Part shown: piece by piece, positions 14,303-20,902 of the stretch
How the letters are laid out: each line of letters begins with the position of its first letter
Position numbering within the stretch: the first letter of the stretch is position 1
Virus record (IMG/VR): IMGVR_UViG_3300028840_000253
Span: 1 to 20,902 of that record
Origin: a virus
Length of the DNA stretch: 20,902 bases
Strand: one strand, 5' to 3'
Position numbers and translations under genes: made by a program
Notes under the pieces: generated by a model
What the model saw: the letters and a program-made list of their open reading frames with translations, nothing else
Told to the model about the DNA's origin: nothing
The model's database searches: none

Positions 14303-17300
14303 ATGGCATCATTTTTAGACGATTATAATGAGCTTACCGGAGAGGGACAGGAGGGAGTGGTCGATGCCCCCGATACCGACACACCGTCGGCTACTGATTC
14401 TTCAGAGGAAGCATTACGGAATGCCCGGAAACGGGCCATGGGTTCTATGCCCAAACCGTCGAGTGACATAACCCCTGTCTTGCAGTCTACGGACAGGGTT
14501 AAGAATAGACAGCAGGTACTGGACATGTTGGATCTGGATGAGGAAGATATTCCAGATCCTCACGGTGCCATAGCTCAGGCCGGGGAGTGGATCGAAGGTG
14601 CTAACCGTGCCGTCATCTTAGGCTATGCCTCTGGTAATCTGACCATGGAGAAAGGTCGTATTGGTTACAAGATGAAACGTGGTGAGGCATCCCCGGATGA
14701 CATAGCCAGGTTGAATGAGATCGATAAGACAGTTTCCCAGTACAATAAATTTTTAAAGGACAGCCCCAGTGTTGCCAAGAACTTTGGTAACCTTGCCCCG
14801 TGGATTCAAAACTCTATGGTGCAGGGTGGTAAAGGTTACTTGATTGGTGGTATAGCTGGTGGATCTTTGGCTCTTGCTGCTGGACAGCTTGGCCCTCAAG
14901 CTGCTCTACCTGAAGAAGCCGTGACCGTCCCGGCCATGACTGCTCTTGGTGGAAAGCTGGCTTCTCGATTCCTTGCTACTAAAGATATAGCTGAGGTTGA
15001 ATCTGGACTGGCCTATCTCGAAATGACAGAGATGGGTATGGACAAAGATAAGGCTGGAGTTGTGGGTGACATGATTGGTACCACAGTTGGTGCCTCTGAA
15101 ATTGTTGGCTTGCACTTCTTGACGAAGTTGGTTCCATCCAAAGTAAAGGGTGAGGCCCTGAAGGGTATCGTTGGCAGAGCAACTCGTAGAGTTGTGACTG
15201 AGAATGCTGTAACCAGGAATGCTGCTCGAACCACAGGTGCTATGGCTGGTGAGGCTACCGTTGAATCTGTTCAAGAGTTGACAAACAACATCGGTCAGAC
15301 TGCTGCCTCGATGTACAAGTCAGAAGAAGACGAGCAAGATCTATCCCCGAAGTCTGTGAAAGAATTAGGCCAACGTATATCTGCAGGACTGTGGGATACC
15401 TGGTGGGCTACATTCCAGGGTATGGGTGTTGCCGGTGCCCCAGGCTTTGCAGCTGGAACGATCAGAGATTCAGTAGGTAACAACAAGGCCAAGGATCTTG
15501 GTGAAGGTAATGCCATCGTTGAGCCTGACAGTGATGAGAATCTATCCGGGGTTGGTGAGGCACGTAAGCCTCTCGATGAGATCCGGGATGAGAATAAAAA
15601 GAAACCCACGGTCGATGACCTGATGGGATTAAATATGTCAGACACAGATGTCACGGAAGATGGTGCAGCCCTGTCTGATAGTTTAACTGTTACACCTGAG
15701 CAGGCTAAGGTTCAGAAAGAGACTGGAGACTCTGTCAATAAGTTCCTGTCTAATATGAGACTGGATGCCAAGATGAAGGGTGACAGGATCGATGTACAGA
15801 ATAACATCCGTAAGATGGACACGATCAGTGGCCTATATGAGGAAGCTGTTAAGGCTGAAGATACAGAGGAGGCTTTGGTTCTGGCTGAGCAGTATAGTCA
15901 GACGGTGTCTCAGACAAACGACAGACTCAACTCACTGATGGGTGCCAAGGGTCAGAAGCTGGCTGGTGAAGATTCAGCTGTTGATCCGAATGAACTGAAC
16001 AACGTCGATATGTTCAAAGAGGAGAAGACACGACAGGCACATAACATGGTGGCCCAAGCTACCAAGGCAGCTAAGACCAAGGATGCCCTGGAAGCAATGG
16101 ATCTGGCTGACACACTGCAAGATCCTAAGAACCTGCAAGCCACGTTGGTTCAGCAGGAACGTAAGATGAAGGCTACCAAACCTGAGGTTGCCAAGGTCAA
16201 CCGTAAGATCACTGACATGCTGGAGATTAAAAAGTACACCTCCAGGGAGACCTACCTATCCAAACACGTGAAGATGGATAAGCTGGTCGATATCAAAAGT
16301 CAGCTCGAACACCAGCTGATGGATCAGAAAGAGGATGATCGATCCTCAACGACAGACCAGGTGATCACACAATCCACATTGGATCTTGTTAATTCAACGA
16401 TTGCTGAAAAGCAGGAGTTTGATGAAACTGTTGATGAGCAGAAACGTGTTGATGCTTTGAGACGTGAGCAACAGGCCAAGGCCACAAGACAACCGGCCCC
16501 GGCCGACACACGGAAGAAAGCAGAGACTGAGACTCAGAAACGTCAGGAGGCCCTCCGTGCAGACAAAGAGAAAAGAGAGAAGATGCAGGCTACCCCTGCT
16601 AAGCTGGCTGCTGAAGCTAAGAGAAAAGCTGACCGTCCTGCTCCTACTCAGAAAGCTCCGAAAGCTATCATCGGAGATAAAAAAGTGTCAGAGTTTGATA
16701 GACGACGAGCTGAACTTAAGAAGCAGAAAGCCACAGTTGCCAAGGAAGACAAGAAACTGGCAACCTATAAACCCAAACCAAAGGCAGTCCCTGAAGCAAT
16801 TAAACGTCAGCAGAGAGAAGTTGAAGCTGCTGAAAAACCTGCTCGAAGCAAGAAGGGTCAGCCGGTAAAGACCAAGGATTTGAAGGAAGACAAGACATCT
16901 GAGTACACAATCTTGACCTCCGACAATCCTGCCAGTACCGAAGTGACACCAGCTATAAATCGTAAGAACCGTATTGCCCTAAAGAAGAAGCTCGACCAGA
17001 TGGATGTTGACTACGAGATGGGCACGTCTATGTTTGAAGGTGTGGCAGAGGTACCCTTTGTAATCCGTGGCCTGACCCAGGCCCAGGCAAAAGAGTTATC
17101 CAATGAATTGGGTCAGACATCTTTCATCCATGCCAAGGGTGACAAGGTTGCATTAGTTGAAGGTGGTAAAGCCAACGTGGTTAAGAGGAAAGAGATCCGT
17201 CTTGCTCCCTCAGCAACAGATTACTTTACCAAGATCGGTAAGGAGAAATTCACCATACCGTTCTATACCGATAAGTCCACAGATCTGGACGTAGAGGAGG

Positions 17301-20300
17301 CCCTTGCCCCTCAGGTAACCGTTAAGCAAAAGAACCTGGCTAAACAGCAGTTCCGTTCAGCCGGTATAGAGTATAAAGGAAAGGTCTATGAAGGAAAAAG
17401 CCACTTAAGTATCCTGATGGATAACCCTAAGATCCAGGATGCCCTGATCAAACTTGAGCCAAACCAGATCATACACCAAATAAAACGTGGGTTTGTATCA
17501 AAGAATGGGGAGTTCATGGATCGGTTTGATGCATCACAAGCACTGGGTATGAAGCCCTCTGAATCACTGATAAGTGAGGACTTTTTAGCACAGATAGCTG
17601 AAGGTGCTCCCGGCCGTAAGGCCCCGGCCGTTGAGAAGAAAGCCTACGTTCGTAAGGCTATCATTGAAGACACCCCCATGAACAAGACCACCCAGAAATT
17701 AATTCAGAAGTCTGGTGTTAAGGTTTCGTTGGTGGATGGTAACGAGATCAATGATCTGAAACTGCCTCAGGGTAGCAAGGATCTTATTAGAGTTGCCAAT
17801 GGTGTGTACCGTTCAGGTACCAATGAGATCATGATGAACGTGGACAACCTGGCTGGACTAAGCCCCAGGCAGATCCAGAGTTCCATAGCTCACGAGGCCC
17901 TGCACTCGAACATCTATAAGGGTCTGAGAGAAGTTAACCCGGATAAGTTCCGTCGATCCATGAGGACGTTGTCCAACTGGTGGGCAGACACAAGCTTGAA
18001 TGTCGATCCTATTATATTGAGTAGGTCAGACAGACGTGTCCAGGGATTCTGGGGAGTTATGAACGATGCTGTACAGTCTATGGATGCAGCTACGACAGCC
18101 ATGGAGAATGGTCAAGCCTATGCCAAGCAGAATCTGGATAGGGCTATGGCTAAGATGGAGGAGGCTCTGACGTATCCCTTCACATCACCCACGGTTGCTA
18201 AGTTCCTGAACAACGTGAAGCTCGATCAGGCTTACATGGACAAGGGTATCAAGTCTATGTGGGATTGGTTTGTGGATCACATGCTGAAGTTCCTTGATCT
18301 TAAAGTCAAAACCGGTAGCTCACTTGAGAGCTTACGGTCAATAGCCAACAGCACATTAGAGCTGAAGGCTGATACAGCAGATGTCCGGTTTGCAAAAGAG
18401 GACACCAGCTTTGACTTTGGTGAGAACGTCAACAGGTTTACGGTAGAGAAATGGGTAGGTGACCTTGATGCTGAAGCTACCAATGCTGTACCGTCAGTTG
18501 TTGTTGGAACCACAGAGGAGGCTGAGGCACTGGTAGGCTATAAGATTGGTGACAACGTGCCGTCTGTGTGGATAGATGAGCACACAACAACGGAAACAGT
18601 TTATGGTAAGGGTAAGGCAGGCAAGAAGGTTAAGACTGTCGTCCCGGCTAAGGTTATATTCATAGCTGAGAACATTAATTCCCAAGATCATTTACTTTCC
18701 AAGTGGATGCACGAACACGTAGGGCACCAGGGATTACGTAACACCTTTCCTAATAATGCTCTGCTAACGAGATTCCTTGACCAGGCATTCAGCCTGTTTC
18801 AATCTAAGGATATTGACACACTGAACGAAATCATTGAGCTGTATGATATTGGTAAGCTTGATGAGAAGGGCAACCGTAAGCTGACGAAGGTAGACAAACG
18901 ACTGGCAGCTGAGGAGGTTATTGCCCGGAGAGCTGAGAAACTTAAGAGGGAAACTAAGACTGGGTTGATAGCCAAGTTTAAGAAGTTCGTTAAACGGTGG
19001 TTGCCTAAGTCGTTCCTTGCCAAGAAGATGGCACCCTTTAAGATGTCAGACACGGATGTTATGAACGTCCTTGAGATGTCTAAGGCCAACGTCATGACGA
19101 GTGACACCCAGGCCGGTACCTTCTTACAGCAGGCCCTCGATGCACGTGCTCCTAAGTTCCCGTTCAAGGGATGGAAGACACTGCCTGACTTTCAGTTCAG
19201 TGATAATACGTACATGAAATGGATAGAGGAAGTGGAGAAGGAAGCTCCGAACGTACGGAAGTGGTATGAGAAACACCAAGATACCCTTCGTGAATACTTT
19301 GGTAAGGATGCTGACCTCTTTAATATCCTGCTATCTGTAACCTCTCCCCAGGCCGACGTTAACACGAACGTCATCTTTGCTGCTCAGACCTATGCTTACC
19401 TGATGGGTCAGGCTGAGAAGCCGGGTGCCTTGTTTGCCAACAAGCTGAAGAAACAGATCGATGAGCACTGGACAACACCAGAGTCTATGTTCAAGAACCT
19501 TGAGTCCATTAACTTCAAGGTGACTGAGTTCGTACGTGGACTGAACGGTGACCCGGATGCTACCGTCGGTGACCTCTGGATGTTTAGAGCTTTCTTTGGT
19601 GATGCTGCTGTGTATGACAAGGAAGCTGAGTCATATTCCAAACCCATGGTTGTAGCCATGAGGCAGAAGATCCATGATCTTGCTGCCAAGATGTCAGCCA
19701 AGACAGGTGAGACGTACACACCTCGTGAGATACAGGCTGCTATCTGGATTAACATCAATGCCAAGTCTAATGGTATTCGTTTCGATGAGGTGGCTGATTA
19801 CCAGTCAGGTTTTAATAAACCCTCTGCTCGATTCGATGGTAAGTCTCCGTTGGAATGGCTGAAGTCAATCATACCTAATCTATCTGATGGTCAACTGTCA
19901 GAGAAGTTAGGAATCACTGAAGTACCCATGGCCCCGATTAGCCCGTTGGCTAAGCAAAGGCTGATTCAGGTACGGAACGAGTTGAAAGCCCAGGGAAGAA
20001 AGATAAATAAGTTTATCGTGGATGAAGACGGTACGATTCACACCTCCTTTAAGGACGTGGACGAAGGAACCCTCAACATCATCGATGCTATCGAACAGGG
20101 TGGACGACGAGTTGTTGTGCCGGAGGATGCTGCCGACTGGTACCGTGAGACATTTGGTTTCAGGGAAGTCTCTACCGATAAGGGACAGACTACCATGAAG
20201 CTATCCGACGATGCTGTGAACGTGTATACGAACCCGAAGGGGAAGATCACGGCTACTCAAATCCGTCAGAATCTTGGTGGGTTTAGTGGCACATACACCA

Positions 20301-20902
20301 GAGTTGCACGGTTTAGTAAAGAGGCCAAGAGTAACCTGGACAAGATAGCCAAGCTATCCCAGGAGGACAAGAACAAGTTGGATGCAGAACATATGAAGTC
20401 AGGTACTATCAATGACAAGAGAACTGTTATTGGTAAGATCCACGAGTGGAGAGAACAAGCTGGATTGAACGTGGATCGATTCATAGCTGCACTGGAGCAA
20501 GAGTTCCTTGACACCTTTGGTGGCCGTAAGACACGTGCCCTTTTCTTTGGCACACGTAAGCAAGGCTACAAAGTGAACACGTCAGACACCATGCTCCTGA
20601 GAAAAGCAATGAACCTTTACATTGACTCTGGTGCCCAGATGGACAAGGTCGATGGTTATATCAGAGAGTTGTCGGCCAAGGGTCTTAAGAACCTGACCGG
20701 CTCAGAGTTCGAGCAGCTGAAGATCATGCAGAGAATGAAGAACATGACTGAGGAAGAAATGTCGTGGGCCGATAGCAACATCCGGCCGTACTATCAGGAC
20801 TTCCTGGAGTTTGCAAAAGAACATCAGATCATCGATAGTGAAGTTGCCAACTATGTCAAGAGGTCTTGGAAGTTGCCGAAGGAACTTGAAGGTTCAACTG
20901 TT
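14303..20902 (+). CDS. Giant phage polyvalent / ejected protein with two zincin motifs (partial, continues past window)
   Basis: ATG 14303 (AGGAGA site at 14291-14296) opens a frame with no stop to the window end: 2200 codons and continuing. Visible parts in order: an acidic N-terminus; a Gly/Ala-rich hydrophobic region (about residues 174-390, with GYLIGGIAGGSLALAAG and GEATVESVQE) like the membrane-active first part of phage ejected proteins; a long Lys/Glu coil (about 640-860); a small module with VPFVIRGLTQ...GQTSFI (about 917-942); a module with IKRGFVSKNGEFMDR (about 1060-1074); a first metallopeptidase motif HEALH (1197-1201); a second, HEHVGHQGLR (1470-1479), with AAEEVIA (1535-1541) as likely third ligand; an all-helical module from WYEKH (1654) to QAAIW (about 1815); and an acetyltransferase-like WYRETFGF (1946). 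Such chains are known as phage polyvalent proteins, delivered with the genome. Individual functions are inferred from motifs. Confidence 0.85.
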   Translation, partial: MASFLDDYNELTGEGQEGVVDAPDTDTPSATDSSEEALRNARKRAMGSMPKPSSDITPVLQSTDRVKNRQQVLDMLDLDEEDIPDPHGAIAQAGEWIEGANRAVILGYASGNLTMEKGRIGYKMKRGEASPDDIARLNEIDKTVSQYNKFLKDSPSVAKNFGNLAPWIQNSMVQGGKGYLIGGIAGGSLALAAGQLGPQAALPEEAVTVPAMTALGGKLASRFLATKDIAEVESGLAYLEMTEMGMDKDKAGVVGDMIGTTVGASEIVGLHFLTKLVPSKVKGEALKGIVGRATRRVVTENAVTRNAARTTGAMAGEATVESVQELTNNIGQTAASMYKSEEDEQDLSPKSVKELGQRISAGLWDTWWATFQGMGVAGAPGFAAGTIRDSVGNNKAKDLGEGNAIVEPDSDENLSGVGEARKPLDEIRDENKKKPTVDDLMGLNMSDTDVTEDGAALSDSLTVTPEQAKVQKETGDSVNKFLSNMRLDAKMKGDRIDVQNNIRKMDTISGLYEEAVKAEDTEEALVLAEQYSQTVSQTNDRLNSLMGAKGQKLAGEDSAVDPNELNNVDMFKEEKTRQAHNMVAQATKAAKTKDALEAMDLADTLQDPKNLQATLVQQERKMKATKPEVAKVNRKITDMLEIKKYTSRETYLSKHVKMDKLVDIKSQLEHQLMDQKEDDRSSTTDQVITQSTLDLVNSTIAEKQEFDETVDEQKRVDALRREQQAKATRQPAPADTRKKAETETQKRQEALRADKEKREKMQATPAKLAAEAKRKADRPAPTQKAPKAIIGDKKVSEFDRRRAELKKQKATVAKEDKKLATYKPKPKAVPEAIKRQQREVEAAEKPARSKKGQPVKTKDLKEDKTSEYTILTSDNPASTEVTPAINRKNRIALKKKLDQMDVDYEMGTSMFEGVAEVPFVIRGLTQAQAKELSNELGQTSFIHAKGDKVALVEGGKANVVKRKEIRLAPSATDYFTKIGKEKFTIPFYTDKSTDLDVEEALAPQVTVKQKNLAKQQFRSAGIEYKGKVYEGKSHLSILMDNPKIQDALIKLEPNQIIHQIKRGFVSKNGEFMDRFDASQALGMKPSESLISEDFLAQIAEGAPGRKAPAVEKKAYVRKAIIEDTPMNKTTQKLIQKSGVKVSLVDGNEINDLKLPQGSKDLIRVANGVYRSGTNEIMMNVDNLAGLSPRQIQSSIAHEALHSNIYKGLREVNPDKFRRSMRTLSNWWADTSLNVDPIILSRSDRRVQGFWGVMNDAVQSMDAATTAMENGQAYAKQNLDRAMAKMEEALTYPFTSPTVAKFLNNVKLDQAYMDKGIKSMWDWFVDHMLKFLDLKVKTGSSLESLRSIANSTLELKADTADVRFAKEDTSFDFGENVNRFTVEKWVGDLDAEATNAVPSVVVGTTEEAEALVGYKIGDNVPSVWIDEHTTTETVYGKGKAGKKVKTVVPAKVIFIAENINSQDHLLSKWMHEHVGHQGLRNTFPNNALLTRFLDQAFSLFQSKDIDTLNEIIELYDIGKLDEKGNRKLTKVDKRLAAEEVIARRAEKLKRETKTGLIAKFKKFVKRWLPKSFLAKKMAPFKMSDTDVMNVLEMSKANVMTSDTQAGTFLQQALDARAPKFPFKGWKTLPDFQFSDNTYMKWIEEVEKEAPNVRKWYEKHQDTLREYFGKDADLFNILLSVTSPQADVNTNVIFAAQTYAYLMGQAEKPGALFANKLKKQIDEHWTTPESMFKNLESINFKVTEFVRGLNGDPDATVGDLWMFRAFFGDAAVYDKEAESYSKPMVVAMRQKIHDLAAKMSAKTGETYTPREIQAAIWININAKSNGIRFDEVADYQSGFNKPSARFDGKSPLEWLKSIIPNLSDGQLSEKLGITEVPMAPISPLAKQRLIQVRNELKAQGRKINKFIVDEDGTIHTSFKDVDEGTLNIIDAIEQGGRRVVVPEDAADWYRETFGFREVSTDKGQTTMKLSDDAVNVYTNPKGKITATQIRQNLGGFSGTYTRVARFSKEAKSNLDKIAKLSQEDKNKLDAEHMKSGTINDKRTVIGKIHEWREQAGLNVDRFIAALEQEFLDTFGGRKTRALFFGTRKQGYKVNTSDTMLLRKAMNLYIDSGAQMDKVDGYIRELSAKGLKNLTGSEFEQLKIMQRMKNMTEEEMSWADSNIRPYYQDFLEFAKEHQIIDSEVANYVKRSWKLPKELEGSTV

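Noticed and set aside
16464-16868. 134-codon + strand frame inside the giant gene
   Set aside because: It is an out-of-frame reading of the Lys/Glu-rich coil and gives an Arg/Leu-rich product without a ribosome site; the giant frame is uninterrupted across it.

Overview
The window is one continuous late (virion-morphogenesis) block of a tailed double-stranded DNA phage. Every supported gene reads rightward on the + strand, genes are packed with short gaps or overlaps, and the order is the head-to-tail order of short-tailed (podovirus-like) phages. No host marker is present, so the host is not assigned. A large terminase end, a portal, an N4-gp56-type major capsid protein, a nozzle-like tail protein and a very large ejected-type protein, with no tape measure or contractile-sheath gene, point to a podovirus that is neither a classic T7 nor a classic N4 relative.

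Layout. Positions 2-163 are the last codons of the terminase large subunit. Then come the portal (173-2242), a small TTG-started gene (2235-2477), an acidic scaffold-like protein (2555-3511) and the major capsid protein (3544-4602), closed by a clear intrinsic terminator (4624-4650). Next are a small structural-type protein (4684-5232), two head-tail adaptor-type proteins (5248-5913 and 5917-6639), a fiber-like protein with 12-residue repeats (6630-7526), a second fiber/decoration-type protein (7542-8387), and the tail nozzle-like protein (8390-10693). A 56-codon gene (10693-10863) overlaps the nozzle stop.

The right third encodes candidate internal or ejected proteins. An Ala/Gln-rich protein (10874-12010) is followed, in the -1 frame, by a long open frame with no usable start for about 330 bases. 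That frame runs into a Gly-rich protein ending in a Hint (hedgehog/intein-type) autoprocessing domain (12334-13155). Right at the stop codon of the first gene are a possible slip codon (CCT preceded by C) and a perfect 9-bp inverted repeat, so I propose a programmed -1 frameshift that would make a roughly 760-residue fusion carrying a C-terminal Hint domain. A coiled-coil protein (13165-14292) follows. The window then ends inside a giant open frame (14303 to beyond 20902, at least 2200 codons) with the architecture of a phage polyvalent protein: a Gly/Ala-rich membrane-active-looking N-terminus, a long charged coil, two separate zincin-type metallopeptidase motifs, and further phage-associated domains.

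How they fit together (inference from family roles and order): terminase and portal package DNA into a shell built by capsid and scaffold proteins. Adaptors and nozzle form the short tail, and fiber-like proteins decorate it. The last four reading frames would travel inside the head and enter the cell with the DNA. The Hint domain and the two peptidase motifs suggest that some of these proteins are proteolytically processed or act as proteases on entry. No replication, lysis, integrase, tRNA or CRISPR features are visible.
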